Shown here piece after piece: positions 1 to 12,200 of a stretch of DNA of 64,000 nt (position 1 is its first letter; every line of letters begins with the position of its first letter). This DNA is from Sambucus nigra (lineage: Eukaryota > Streptophyta > Magnoliopsida > Dipsacales > Adoxaceae), in contig OX422213.1 of the NCBI GenBank assembly GCA_949130495.1, forward strand, positions 206,329,660 through 206,393,659, written 5' to 3'. The translations under genes and the position numbers were made by a program. A model generated the notes under the pieces. That model saw only the letters and a list, made by a program, of their open reading frames with translations. It made no database searches and was not told the origin of the DNA.

Positions 1-199
1 TACACGGAATGAAGAAAATTCTAGAGTTAGTGATTGAAACTTGAACAAATGTTGAAGAAATTAAAACCTATGGTTATTGGATGCAAGAGCCCTTCAAAAT
101 TACTAAAAATCGAACCTTCTAATGTCTAGTATATAGCTAAAATAAATACCGTACGTAAATTACAAGAGTTTGATCAAGATAAAACTCTCAATTTCGAAA

Positions 200-445
200 A
201 ACCAAATCGCATTCGAACCGGTCCAGCGTGGTCTTTCGGTCCGATTTGGTATAAGATGGATCGGATCATTTTTCATTTAATTCAGATCAGTACGGTCTTC
301 AATTTTATGTAGAGATTCTTAAGGCATCGGACCGATTCAATTTTTGATTTATCCGGATCGGTTCGATGGTGAATTTTGATCAGAGTCTGTATCTCATCCG
401 AATCGGTTTGTTTTTGGCAAAGATTAGTTCGGTCCGATTTTGGAA
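200..445. repeat. Imperfect inverted repeat rich in the word GGTCCGATT
   Basis: The words ggtccgattt, ggatcggttcgat and cggaccgatt recur on both strands, and the left edge (accaaatcgcattcgaaccgg) resembles the reverse complement of the right edge (ggtccgattttgg). This fits a MITE-like fold-back or low-complexity plant repeat. Short frames across it look like chance. I cannot define exact ends or a target duplication. Confidence 0.35.
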
Positions 446-1249
446 TTCTTTCTTTTCTTCTTTTCTCTTGATTTTCTCTCATCTTCGAAGTCCCATAACT
501 TCTGATCTGGGACTCAGATTGGGACACCGTTTCTTCTTACGTTCTTATAGATGAGAGGTATTTAATTATCATTTCGGTCCCTCATCCGAATTCTTGATGT
601 AAAGTTACTATTTGGCCCTCTGACTTTTCTTCCTTTCTTTCTTCCTTGGTTTCTCGATTTTGAGTTTCCTCTTCTCTTCACTTGTATAAAATACCTGTAT
701 AAAGCACAAAGAATACACCGAACTCAAAGCACTACATAGAAAATATCAGTAGTAAAGATATGAGATAAATCAACGCATTTTACATTGTATAAGGTGATAA
801 AAGCCTTTAAATTAAGGGGATAAATTGGAAGAATTTAAGCCTAATCACCTAGACGCCAACATGAAGTAAAAATCTCCATGCAAATAATCTTGTTGAAAAA
901 TACTTCCTTTTGGGCTTCATCAAATCTAAGAGTTTTTTAGGGTCTTGAACACTAGAAAATGAACTTCCATGTTCTAGAAACATTCTGGATAATAACCACC
1001 GCTAATGCCACCGAAAAACACCCTAAAGGGCTAATGTAAAAATCTACATGCAATGGATTGATCCGAACTCCTTTCGAATCTATTCGATATTAATTTTGGA
1101 TCATTCTAGAGCTTTTGGGACAACTTCTTCCTCCTTTAATGTTTCCATGCAAGATCCTCCATAACTGTTCCAAACCTTCATGAATCTCCATGAAACTTTT
1201 CCAAACACTTAAACTAACCCAAATATAGGATTCTAAACAAAAAACAATT

Positions 1250-1558
1250 ACAACCCCTCTCCATTGCCTCCAATTACATTAGTAATGAAATAATTAATGA
1301 AAATTTAGTTATTATAATCATTATGAATCTAGAGAAAAAAATAATTACGGATAAACTACTATAGGATCCATTCACATAAAAAAACACTAGACCATGATGG
1401 AAGGGTTATATACAAAGAATCTTTGTAAAACGATGTTATTACGTAAGTATACACAAAATACACCATTCCCACAACATGCAAAACTAGGGTTTTCTTATTT
1501 GGCCAACATGGACCTTTCTAATGGATGATTAATCTAAACCAAAGGATCTAATAGCAAT
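1250..1558 (-). mobile_element. Copia internal leader (5' UTR), minus strand
   Basis: Read on the minus strand, this stretch follows an LTR and a decayed primer site, and it matches the leader after the plus-strand LTR at 19893-20110. Both contain 'cccttccatcatggtc' and 'gtgaatggatccta' in the same order. The internal region would run on towards coordinate 1. I see no gag frame in 1-1250; that part is AT-rich DNA with no recognisable gene. Confidence 0.6.
1545..1556 (-). other. Decayed tRNA-iMet primer-binding site
   Basis: The minus strand reads TGCTATTAGATC where the sister copy at 19895-19906 reads TGGTATCAGAGC. It sits directly after the LTR end, the expected place for a Copia primer site. 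Three substitutions make it a relic. Confidence 0.6.
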
Positions 1559-3082
1559 TTTAGGGATTGATATATGTGGAAAAACTTTCATCTTTGGACC
1601 TTAGATTAATCAAACATAGGAAATAAATGTAACCAAAAACTAGGTTTAAAGAACAAACCTATGGTTTAGAACACAATACCTTTGCGTGTCTGGTGGCAAT
1701 TCGATTGGGAGAAAATTATTTGATGGAGATGTAGGAACGCCTTGTTTTGGATCTCCAAAACCTTGATTAATCCTTCTGGACTCTAGGATCTTCTGATATA
1801 TGATCCTCCCTAAAGATAAGAAGGTGGGTTATAACGTTTTGAGATGAAAACCTTCATTGAAACTTAAGATATGATTGTCTCTCTCCAACCCCCTTCATTA
1901 AAAACATGAATAGTGTTTTCTCTCATCCCTCTCAAACCATAGTTCTTGTGAATATATAAAACCACTTCCCACATCTATATATATAAGTATAAAAGTTAGG
2001 CTTAGGATAAACTGAGTTTCTTGAAATTATGGTCCTGACTACTTAGGTATGTGGACTGCACAAGGGACCTAAGACAAATGATTAAATTAGATGCAAATAA
2101 ATACTCGAAAATCCCAAATTACATTTACTGTAATTTTATTTCCTTTCTTTATTTAATTATAATTAATTCCACTAAATAATTATGACTTCACTCCAATTTA
2201 ATTATCGCATAAATCATTTAGATATACTGAAATTTTATTTACGAAGATAATTTTATTAATAATATTATTCCCAAGGTTAGTCTTCAGCTACCCTCTTGGT
2301 CGAATAATTTATTGTAAATTGACTTTAACGAACATCTAATCAATTCCATGATTGTCAGACTTAATTTATTTTGCTTCACCACCGAATTCTAAATAATCCA
2401 TTATTCAAGTTTACTGGTGGAAACAACAGGGTATTGCAATCCAAGGTATCCACGGACGTGTATTCCTCCAAATTAAGATGTCAGACCTAGTTACAAGACT
2501 ATCACTCGATATGTAGAGATTATTTGATTCAATCTAAGATTGAGTTGTACCCATAGCAATCAAAATAAAAATCATATAAGCATTCCAATCCTCATAATTC
2601 TCTAGATTAATAATATATACACCCTTTGAAAATGGTGTGAGAATGCCCGAGTCTAATCAAGATAGACCTTAGACTCAAATTTCATGAATTTTCCTGTTAA
2701 ATATATTCTTGGGATTTACTGCTCACAATTCTTTATTAAACTATCGTACAAGTTCTCAAACCATTAGAAAGGTTCCCATAGTTTGAGATCGACTACTAGG
2801 ATTGTATCACAACCATTTCAATAGGATTTCAACTCCCAATCTAGGTTGTGAACTTTTTAATAGTGCTAGAATTGGTATTTTAATCTCCTCGTGATCAATC
2901 TAAAGCCGACGCACTAAAAATCTTGCTAATATCTATTGATTGACAATAAACATGAAACAATACACTTAAACAAATATAAAGCATTATCATAAACTGTATT
3001 CTCATTTCAAAATGAATAAAACAATCATTTATTGATCAATAATAAAGTATTTTACACATGGTTTTAAAACTAAACCCCAACA
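1559..3082 (-). mobile_element. Copia LTR, minus strand, full length
   Basis: The LTR starts on the minus strand at about 3082 with TGTTGGGGTTTAG and ends near 1559 just before the primer site. It aligns along its length with the plus-strand LTR at 18319-19892: shared landmarks include 'caccattttcaaagggt', 'ttcacaacctaga' and 'gagaatgctttatat'. Its length (about 1.5 kb) agrees with the sister copy. The primer site lies downstream, so this acts as the 5' LTR of a minus-strand element running off the left edge. Confidence 0.8.
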
Positions 3083-5172
3083 CAGATGATGGATGAATTT
3101 TTATTTCCTTTATCCTTCTTATTGTGAACATAAATATAATGTTTTAATAGTGTACCGTCCCGATTATTGTCACCAAAAATCTTACACTTCCTAGCATTAC
3201 TTTAATACAATGTTGGATTGAGTTAATAGAAAATTTTTCTAATGTGACTAATTTATGATAATGAGTATGCTTAAGTAGTTTAGGTCTAAAAGAATGTGAT
3301 TGAATGTTGGAAAAATCTTCACATATTGTTTAGTAACGGTACACTTATCCTTTAAGTGATTCACATTATTGTATATCCTTGTGTTTGAAAACCATTTGGG
3401 AATAGGTTTGAAAAGAGGTATTCATTTGATGGTGAAGCATTTCCATTAAATTAAACTCCACCAGAAATTCTTTGTGTGCTATATTCCAAGCGATTTATCT
3501 TCATTCGAAAAGCTTGACATTGTATTCTTTGAAACTTTGAAATTTCGTAGTCAAAATCTCCAAAGAAATGATCATATTATTTCCCTCTATTTCCAAGGTG
3601 GACATAGATTCATATTCAATCGCAGTCAACTTCTTATACTAAAAAAATTATCAATAAATTATAAGAATTCATTAAATAATTTTTCAAGGTCTAATATACT
3701 AAGGTAAAGAGAATGTACGTTGTCTTCTATAAGTTTAAAAAAACATTTTCTTATACAATTATGACCTCATTAAAAATGGTGGCTTTCTCAATCTCAAGAA
3801 TTTCTTTCTCAAGTAAATGATCCATTTCAATAGAATACGTAGAAGACACGCGATCTTCATTATTTCTTGAAGCCATTTCTTTTCCAAAAGTTTTACTTTC
3901 ATTAAGTTTTAAATTTTACTTTAACAAAACTTTTGAATTGAACACTAGCTTGTCATGGGAAGTACACAGATCATCTTCTTCATCATCATTATCACTATTG
4001 GGATAAAAATGTTTAATGGCAATAGACTGATTCAAAATATCAGATGATGTTACGAGTTTTTTGAATGCATGAATATTATGTGCACCAAATAGGTCACTAA
4101 TATCATCACACAAAGATAACTCTATTAAAAAGACACAAGGGATCAACCTAAAGGTGAATAAAACTACTGAATGAGGAACCGCTTTGATACTAGGTGAGAG
4201 TTCCACGTGGTCAAAACCTTAAACAAAGTGAAAGTACCCAATTAAAATTATAATTGTAATGAAATCGATATTTTATTTGAATTCCTTTTCTGTAAAAAAG
4301 TAAACACATAATTATATGTCATAAAATTTTTGCCAATTAGATAACACTAAATTTTAACTGCAATTAGGAGAATGCATAAATTAGGTAAACAATCACACAA
4401 CACCAAGTCGTGGACTAAAAATAAAAATGGCAAAAAACCTCAAGTCGAACATATTGACAAATGCACTATGGTAGAATTTTTTTTATAGATAAAAGACAAT
4501 GATTTATATTCCTATAATGAACTGAACGTCCATAGAGTCTTTCCCATTATATTCTACGAAGAGAGAATCAACAACTTAGGAACTCTATACAACCACAAAC
4601 AATTTTGGACTCGTCTAATGAATTCTAAAATTATGCCATGAACAAAAAAACCTCTTTAAAGTAGAAGACAAACTTTGTTGAGAAGACACAAATATTTGGA
4701 TACCTATTTATACGATGTGAGTTTTTTTTAAAGGTTTTGAAAATGTTTAAAATATGTTTGGCTTCTCAAACCTCAAAATGTTTTTTGAGATATTCACACA
4801 ATTCTTTCAAGAAAAAGAATACAAGTATTCTAGTTAAAGATGAAAGGTAAAAGTTTTTTAAGTCTCAGTATGACTTGTGATCGAAGTTTGAAAATCAAAC
4901 AACCGAAGAATACAAAGAGAAATGTGAAGAAGATAAAAATGGTTTAACTCTCTAGAGTAATAAAAAAATTCTCTTAGTAAAGTATCTTTGCTCGAAAAAT
5001 TCTTAATATTTTTTCTTTAGATTTTTGACAAATATGATATTTATGAAGTTAATATCACAAATTATTTTAAGATCTTATGAGATTTGGAAGACAAACTTAA
5101 TGCAGCTCGAAGATGACATCACAAAAGATATCAAACCACTTGAGTCTAAAGAAGATTTCGCTATAAAAAAAG
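3083..5172. other. Unassigned AT-rich stretch
   Basis: No TE signature or gene is recognised. Several short frames exist (for example 3474-3707 plus and 5025-5213 plus), but none resembles a family I know. A minus-strand sequence at about 4170-4185 (tagtatcaaagcgg) vaguely resembles a tRNA-iMet primer site, so this could be a very old retroelement. Treat as unknown. Confidence 0.4.
3916..4206 (-). CDS. Unrecognised 96-residue open frame
   Basis: An open minus-strand frame of 96 residues with a short acidic run (SDNDDEEDD) near its C-terminus and a hydrophobic middle (FTFRLIPCVFLIELSL). A second short minus frame begins near 3874 (MASRNNEDR...) about 40 bp after its stop. Acidic tails of this kind occur in degraded retroelement gag proteins, but no zinc knuckle or other diagnostic motif is present. 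Chance or relic are both possible; no function is assigned. Confidence 0.15.
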   Translation of the reverse strand: MELSPSIKAVPHSVVLFTFRLIPCVFLIELSLCDDISDLFGAHNIHAFKKLVTSSDILNQSIAIKHFYPNSDNDDEEDDLCTSHDKLVFNSKVLLK

Positions 5173-6145
5173 TCTTTGGGGGTTTATTCTTAAAGCCATG
5201 TAAAGACATTTAATTTATCAATAAAGGGTTGTCATATTCATTTTGAAATAAGAATTATATTTGTGAGAATGCTTTACATTTATGCTTTTAAATATATTAT
5301 TTCATATGAATGTTGGTAAATGGCACTTAGTAGGAATTATGATGAGTTGGGTTCGATTTGATCATAGGATATCGAAATTCCTGTTCTAGTACGATTAAAA
5401 AGTTGACAACCTAGATAAGCAGTTGACGTCCTATCAAAATTGTTGCGATACAATCCTAGTGGTTTATCTTAAACTACGAATGGATCGATAACTTGTATGA
5501 TAATTCAAAAGAGGACTATGATCGATACATCCAAGAATGTATTAAATAGCGCTACCTGTAAGATTTAAGTATAAGGGTTGTGCTGATTATACTTAGGTAA
5601 TCTCACACCATTTTCAAAGGGTATATAAATTCTTAATCCTGATAATTATGAGGATTTTTTATGGTCGTGATTCGATTTTAGATTGAATCAAATGATCCCC
5701 GTATATTGGGTGACAGTTGTGTGGGTGGGTCTGAGATCACAATATGGAGGAATCCACATCTAGGGATACTTTAAATTGAAACACCCCCTTGATAGACTTA
5801 TAAGATTTTTTCCACCAGTTAAATCTGATAAGTGGATTATATCATAATCCGGTGGAGTGGAAGATGAAGCTAAGTCTAAGAATAAAGGAATTGATTAGAT
5901 GTTGATTAAAGTCTTAGCAAAAATTGATTTGACCAAGCGAGTATTGAAAGTTTAACGTAGGGAATCATATTATGAACCATTATCGACTTTTAAAATAAGA
6001 TCTTATCATATACGAGTGATTTTTGAGATAACTAAATCAAAGTGCAATCATAATTATTTAGTGAAATTAATTAGGATTAAATAAAGAAATTAAAGAAATT
6101 ATGGGATTTGTAGTTTGGTATTTTCCAGTATTTAGGAGGATATAG
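5173..6145 (+). mobile_element. Truncated Copia LTR, plus strand
   Basis: From 'tctttgggggtttatt' this follows the 18319-19892 LTR for about 970 bp ('gtgagaatgcttta', 'caccattttcaaagggtat', 'gggatttgtagttt') and then diverges near 6145. The last third of the LTR is missing. It has the same orientation as the gag/pol relic from 7530, so it is probably the damaged 5' LTR of that element, with unrelated sequence (6146-7520) replacing the LTR end and primer site. A solo or separately truncated copy is the alternative. Confidence 0.7.
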
Positions 6146-6246
6146 TTGGAAGGGCGCCACCAGGATTGGAAAAATTGAGGAGGATATAGTTGAGATCATA
6201 TTCATCCCTCTCAACTGGAGCATTGGGGACATGGTCAATTATGTCA

Positions 6247-6546
6247 TTAGACTCCTCTTCCTTTTTTCAGATGAAGGTGCCTAATAACCATGTTAGATAA
6301 TACAAAAGTCAAAGCCAACACAAGTAGAGGGAGCAGAGTATTCATAGAAATCCCATATTGGCCATTCCCTAAAAGTAACAAAAAATTCATCATCATTGCG
6401 GCCAAGAGTGTATAGACCACATATAGAAGGTCTAGAAGAATATTCACACCGACGCTTAGAGCTAGCACTGTTACTACATTGAGTATCCATTTATGTGAAG
6501 AGAAAAAGAAAATGAAGAATACAAAGGGCTCTAAATGGGAGATCAA
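6247..6546 (-). CDS. Hydrophobic 99-residue open frame, unrecognised
   Basis: The minus-strand frame predicts a very hydrophobic 99-residue peptide with two or three possible membrane segments (WILNVVTVLALSVGVNILL, and a Leu-rich stretch near the C-terminus). An overlapping frame on the same strand (6293-6490) is also open and Cys/Ser-rich, so it is unclear which, if either, was ever coding. It lies between a truncated Copia LTR and Copia gag, where host or foreign sequence has been spliced in. It could be an exon fragment of a host gene. No family recognised. Confidence 0.2.
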   Translation of the reverse strand: MISHLEPFVFFIFFFSSHKWILNVVTVLALSVGVNILLDLLYVVYTLLAAMMMNFLLLLGNGQYGISMNTLLPLLVLALTFVLSNMVIRHLHLKKGRGV

Positions 6547-6599
6547 AATGAGGTTTGATTAGAACAGTGATAGACCCACAATAACAAATTACGTACTTA

Positions 6600-7520
6600 T
6601 GCAAATAGATAATCATAATTAGACATGGGATAATGGCTTAGAGAAACCCAATAGTCCATTAATCAATTTTCTCTAAAAATCAATTAGCACGGGTGGGGGT
6701 GGGGTGGGGGGTATGCTTAAACCATTTCAACAGAAACCAATAAGATGTTTACATGTAATATACAGACCAGAGAAATAGCCGAATTAGAATATGAAATACA
6801 AAATAATGGGCAGTGATAATGCATGACATTTGTCACAAATTGTGACTTGTTATTTAAAAGAGAAATATACTACAATTTGAATTGAGGCATTAGTGCACCA
6901 AATAGCAATTACGATTCATGGAAACAAACACTAGAAATAAGCAACGAACCCAACAAGAAAGAGAGGACTCCCTCACCACAAACACATTTACATTACTTTT
7001 ATCATCTTTTCCCTTTTCTTTTCTTTTCTTTTCCTTTCCTTTTCTTTCTTTTACTTACATCATTTCTTTTATTATGTAATAAATTGAAAGGTATTTTGTA
7101 ATTTTTTTCTTACAAAGTTTATTTAAATTTTATTGCCTTTACATTTCTTGTAATTTAATTTCTTTCTTTACATTTAGTTTGTGTAATTCTTTACTTTACC
7201 CCCACATTAATTTCTTGCAATCCGGTACTTTAATCACATTTTCCTTTCTTTTATTTACAAATCTTTACTTTTCTTTTAGTTCACACAATTTACTATTTTT
7301 TGTTCTAGTTATTTATCCCAACTTAAGACTTACTTCAAAGTCTTCTTTGAGGAAATCATAAGTCCTCTTAATTGAGGCTTCGACTGCAACACAATCCCCT
7401 AATATTATCACTAGGCTAAAAATTTATTTTCTTAGACCAATAATCTTACCTAGCACACTTTCAATCCTAGTTGATCACAAAGTAAAGTGAAAGATTAACC
7501 CAAATAATGACCAATGTTTT
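6600..7520. other. Non-coding filler with pyrimidine-rich tracts
   Basis: The stretch is AT-rich with a G-run at about 6690-6710 and strong CTTTT/TTTCC tracts at 7000-7070. No gene or element boundary was recognised. Confidence 0.4.
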
Positions 7521-7529
7521 ACAACACCA

Positions 7530-9067
7530 TCATCAGCACACGTCAAGTTCTTACAACATGATTCTGAACCTTTGGGATATGTTTGAGGATCAAATCTGTT
7601 TTGCAAGTTTGGATGTTATGGAAAGGTTTGTAAATACCAAGATGCCAGAGGGTACTTTTGTTTGCTAGCATGTTCTTAAGATGGTGTCGCTCTTGGGAGA
7701 AATGGAGGTGCTTTGATCCTAAATCAATGGGGAAACTCAGGTTAATTTTGTTCTCCAATCACTACCAGAGTCCTTTAAACAGTTTCACCAGATCTATACA
7801 ATGAATAATTTTGATTACTCTTTTGCACAACTCTTTGAAGAACTTTGGGTGGTAAGGAATATCAACAGACAAAAGGGTGTGATTCAGGTTATTGAGAAAG
7901 GCCCATTTTTTATGTCTCAAAAGGTAAAAAGAGGAAAAATAAGAAGGGAAAGTCTTAGGTACAACCTGTGTTGGTCAAAACCAACTTTAAATATCAAGGG
8001 AAAGGTAAGAATCCGAAAGGAAACCGTTATATATGCAAAAAGTTAGGACATTGGAAGAAGAAATGACTTATCTTCTTCACACGGAAGAATGGAAACGGTA
8101 ATTTCTCCTTCATTATTGAGACATGTTTTTTGGTACAATCTACCGGTACCTAGTCTGTATATTCGGGAACCACTGATCATATTTGTAATGCTTTGTAGGG
8201 ATTCTAGGTAACTAGGGAGCTCATTGATGGAGACATATTTCTATTCATGTGCAATCATCACAAGGAAATAGTAGGAAATTTAGTTTTAGGTTTTGGTGAG
8301 AAATTTGATTTGAGTCTCTAAACTCGTGATAAATGGTTATTTGGTTTATTTTAATAAATGAGTTATTATAAAAAATTGAAAACCTCTAATTATTTTGGAA
8401 CAATGGAAAATGATCTTTTTTATATTATAAGACATGTCTCACCACTAATGCTTAATACCAAGAAAAGAACCTTCTAAGTTGAACCAAACGTATCTTTGGC
8501 ACTCACACTTAGGACATATCAATATGAAAAGGATTAAAATACTGGTCTGAAATGGACAGTTCAGTTCATTAGAAGTGAAAAAACTTCCCGTCTGTGAATC
8601 TTACTTAGAGTGTAAAATGACTAAGAGGTTGCTTATAGCCAAGGTCCATAGAGCCAATGATGCATTTAAGCTGGTTCATTATGATTTGTGTGAGCCTATG
8701 ACTATCTAAGAAAGAGGTGAATACAAGTACTTCATCACCTTAATTAATGACTAATCGAGGTTTGAATATGTTTACCTTATACACCAAAAGTCTGAAGCCT
8801 TTGATAAGTTCAAAGTGTATAAGGCTAAGGTGGAGCGTAGGTATGGTAAATTAATCAATAATTTACGATCAGATTGTTGAGGAGGATACTTTTTGGGAGG
8901 GTTTAGGAATCACTTACCATAGATGGATATTATATCCCAACTGTATGCACCGGGCACTCCACAACAAAATGGTGTAGTAGAAAGATGGAAGAAAACTATT
9001 TTGGACATGGTTAGATCCATTATAGTTATTTGAATCTGTCAAATTCTTTTTGGATATATGTATTAGC
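7530..9067 (+). pseudogene. Copia gag-protease-integrase relic, 5' part
   Basis: Plus-strand translation, with frameshifts and stops, follows a plant Ty1/Copia polyprotein. Gag (about 7545-8050) shows 'NTKMPEGTF', 'LPESFKQFHQIY' and 'MNNFDYSFAQL'. The zinc knuckle near 8030-8070 keeps CKKLGHWKKKC but has lost its first cysteine. A protease remnant follows near 8150. The integrase zinc-binding region (about 8485-8640) reads 'LWHSHLGHINMKRIK' and 'CESYLECKMTKR', with one Cys changed. The integrase core runs to 'YAPGTPQQNGVVERWKKT' (about 8945-9000). The frame is broken at 9068-9072 by a Ty3 insertion and resumes at 16798. Stops such as TAA/TAG in place of Gln/Trp codons show it is dead. Confidence 0.9.
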
Positions 9068-9072
9068 AATGG
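9068..9072. repeat. Left copy of 5-bp target duplication (aatgg)
   Basis: AATGG precedes the Ty3 LTR tip TGTAATACCCC and is repeated at 16798-16802 after the opposite tip GGTGTCACA. Removing one copy and the insert restores the Copia integrase reading across the join. Confidence 0.9.
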
Positions 9073-9217
9073 TGTAATACCCCGTATTTTTATGGATTTT
9101 AAATTTAGGGATTTATTAAATTTAATTGAGATAGATTAATTTAATATTAAATTAATCTATCTCAATTAAATGTAATAAATCCCTAAATTTAAAAGCCATA
9201 AAAATACGGGTATTACA
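9073..9217. repeat. 145-bp palindrome of two opposed LTR tips
   Basis: The first about 73 bp (tgtaataccccgtattttta...) and the last about 72 bp (...taaaaatacgggtattaca) are near-perfect reverse complements meeting at an AT-rich centre (about 9143-9150). One half is the outer plus-strand LTR start; the other is the 3' LTR stub of the inner minus-strand element. Confidence 0.9.
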
Positions 9218-9233
9218 TACTTCCTCCCTAATT
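9218..9233 (-). other. Polypurine tract of inner Ty3 element
   Basis: The minus strand reads TAATTAGGGAGGAAGTA directly before the LTR tip TGTAATACC. Just upstream on the same strand (plus 9234-9262) is 'tttcgggacgaaattccg', the end-of-pol signature seen in plant Tekay/Del-type Ty3 elements. Confidence 0.75.
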
Positions 9234-12200
9234 ACGGAATTTCGTCCCGAAATTCGAAAAAATAAGGCCTATCCAGGTAAAATAATTCTGGATACCTTAT
9301 CAGTGTGCAAACTATTTACATAGTAAGGCGCTCAATCACTATAGCCCCCGCCTCACAGTAAGCTTGTTTAACAATCTCATTAAAGACACTTTACATTGTG
9401 CTCCTATCCAACAACATTCACATAAGACACGCCTATACATTATTAATTCCCATTATTTCAATATCATTGGGAGGTCGCACCTCACTACCTGACAACTACT
9501 CGGATTTATCTAAACCCAAAACTCCCATTCTGAGAGAAACCATACGAACATTTGACCACTCTTGTTCTCCTAAAATAGTTGTGGAATTCCACCATAGTCA
9601 TCAGACTCTAACTCAACCAATCCAAAATTATGATTATCTACCCATCTCTTAACATTCAGAGTGAGAAAAGTTAAGATTTTTCCACACTAAAACCTTAATA
9701 AGCATCCTGTTCACAATAAACAGGTACGAGTGCTCCCACGAAACCCTACCATTAGGTAATATCCTCCCCCAATTACCGTACTATACTCCAATTGCTAGCT
9801 ATAACCGTTGTGGAAAAGAAACGATCACAATGAATCCACAATTACTTTCACTCTGCTCCCCTAAGGGTTAATCACCGCTCGCTTACTCCCCAAATTACGG
9901 GTGGTACAACCTGCTTAAAATGAAACGTTATCCCCGTTGCTTCCTGAAATCCCATATTGAAGGTGGGATTCAAAAATCTCAACCTAATTCAGAAAAAAAA
10001 TACCGTGTAGGACCACGTACCGGCGCGATCCTTACTTTCAAAGGAAGACTGGGGCACACTAGCTAATATTGTAAATCACCCCAAGGAATGTCAATCACTT
10101 CCTTCTTGGGCATCTTTTTCCACACGTTTGAAGGAACTCTTGATCTTACCTTGAGGTCGTCAACTCATCCAAGAAACTTTACCGACTTTATCGGCCCCTT
10201 CCATTATCAGAATTGTCGATAGCCTCAAAATTCTCTGGTTGCTCCTCTTGTTCCAACCGATTTCTATTTATGAGTAGTGCCCATGGAGACTACTCACTAT
10301 GTCCCTCTTGACATTGACCTCTACTTGTAATGTCTCACATTAAGTGACACTTAATACTCCCCTTCTTTCCTTTGTGTATACTGAAAGTTCCGACCCATGC
10401 ACTTTTCTCCACGATGTGCACTTCTGGACCTTTTTATACCATACTAACATCTTCACTCTTTGTACGCGTCACTCGCTCTAAACATTTGATTAATTACAAC
10501 TCTGCTCTGAGTATTCTCCATAATAATTAAATTCTACCTTTCTCAAGGAATACCCCTTTTTAAATGGCTTCCCACGGCCTTCCAACCAAATTCGGGTGTG
10601 CTACTCTAATTGCACACGTATATATGGATTATCATTTTTCACGCGACGCTTAATCCACTATGCCACTTCCACCTCGTTATGTTAGTCCCACAAACATATA
10701 TTCCACACGTCTATTCCCACATCCCTACAACTCGGACGATTCTAACATCAGCTAACCAGGATGCCCACACACCCTATAAACCGTGCATACTAGCGTAAGC
10801 ATTACATACGCTTCACACATAACACCCAATTCTTTCTTTTCCTTGTGATCACAACGTGATTACAATACTTGGGTACTCTCAATTACCCTATAAATAGAAA
10901 TTTTAAATCCTCCTTATCATCGTTCCACCCCTCAACTTGTGGTGATAAAACAAAACTTTCAATGCTTTCTTACCACGCAACCGGATCCACTGGCCTTAAT
11001 TCATAATTCAACTTCTAATTTACAGATATAATTACCTTCTCCTACTATGACCAAGGTACCAAACTCATAAACTAATGACCAAACATCTTCCTACTTCCAG
11101 CCTTACGCTAAGTTTCATACTTGGGATATCTCACAAAGCGAAATCCAAACAAGGAATCCCCCCGATACACTACTACCTAGCATTATCGATTATCAAAATT
11201 CGTTAGGCCCTCCATCCATAACATGTACCCCTTTATTCCGTCTCTTAACAGAAAAGTTACACCTCCTACCATAATTACACTTAACAAAGAACATTTTTCC
11301 AATTGTGCAATCATTCAGTATTGGTGGTAATCCCATTCCATAAACCTCGAATACATACAATCGGGGTTCTCGAAATCCTGTCCCCAAACATATGGGTATA
11401 ACTCCTAACTCTCACATCTCTAAAGGATAGATATATCATGCGCTCTTCCTATCACCAAGTACTGAGCGCTAAACACAATAATGAGTTAAATCTTTTCGCT
11501 CAACAGTAAACCCAATACATACTGAATCAAAATAACAAAGTCCTTACATACACCGGGATCGAATATCTCGAGCCCACTATCCCCTCCGAAGTCTCTAGAA
11601 TAGATAATATAAGTGCGAGTCCGACCCTCTCGCAGGTGAGGCCTCTCCAGAGCAAAACATGCTGCATTAATGAAACCATTTCGATAGCCTTGCAATAACT
11701 GCCTACTATCGTACTAACCGTTACTATAAAGTTGTGACCAAGACAATATCATACTCTTATATCACATCACTAACATGAGTAATCTCAATAAAGTATATAA
11801 AACTATGAATACACCCATTCATCCTTCGTGGATAGCACTAAGGATAATCCCACTACACTAGGGAAAATATTCACATAATAATAATGTTTATAGTTATACA
11901 TATTAAACTCGTCTCGCATGCTAATCAAGCAATGAACAAAATACAGCGACCCACTCATGTCACATAAAACACGCCTCATTCTTTGAGGATAAAACTCATA
12001 TTTCTACCTTGCCAATCGTCTGCACAAATGGTCCCCAGACGTAACACGTCTGTCTGAACCAAAACAAAAACTACTTTAATCGTTGTCCTTTACTAGGCAT
12101 CCTACTCTTGTCCCTTTACTCACTTCGAGAAAACATCAACGCATGTGAATCACTCTCCACAAAATACCTCTACACATAATCCACTTATCACCTATCATAC

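Noticed and set aside
3474..4206. Possible endogenous pararetrovirus fragment
   Set aside because: A primer-site-like word and acidic tail were suggestive, but no coat, protease or RT motif is visible; left as unknown.
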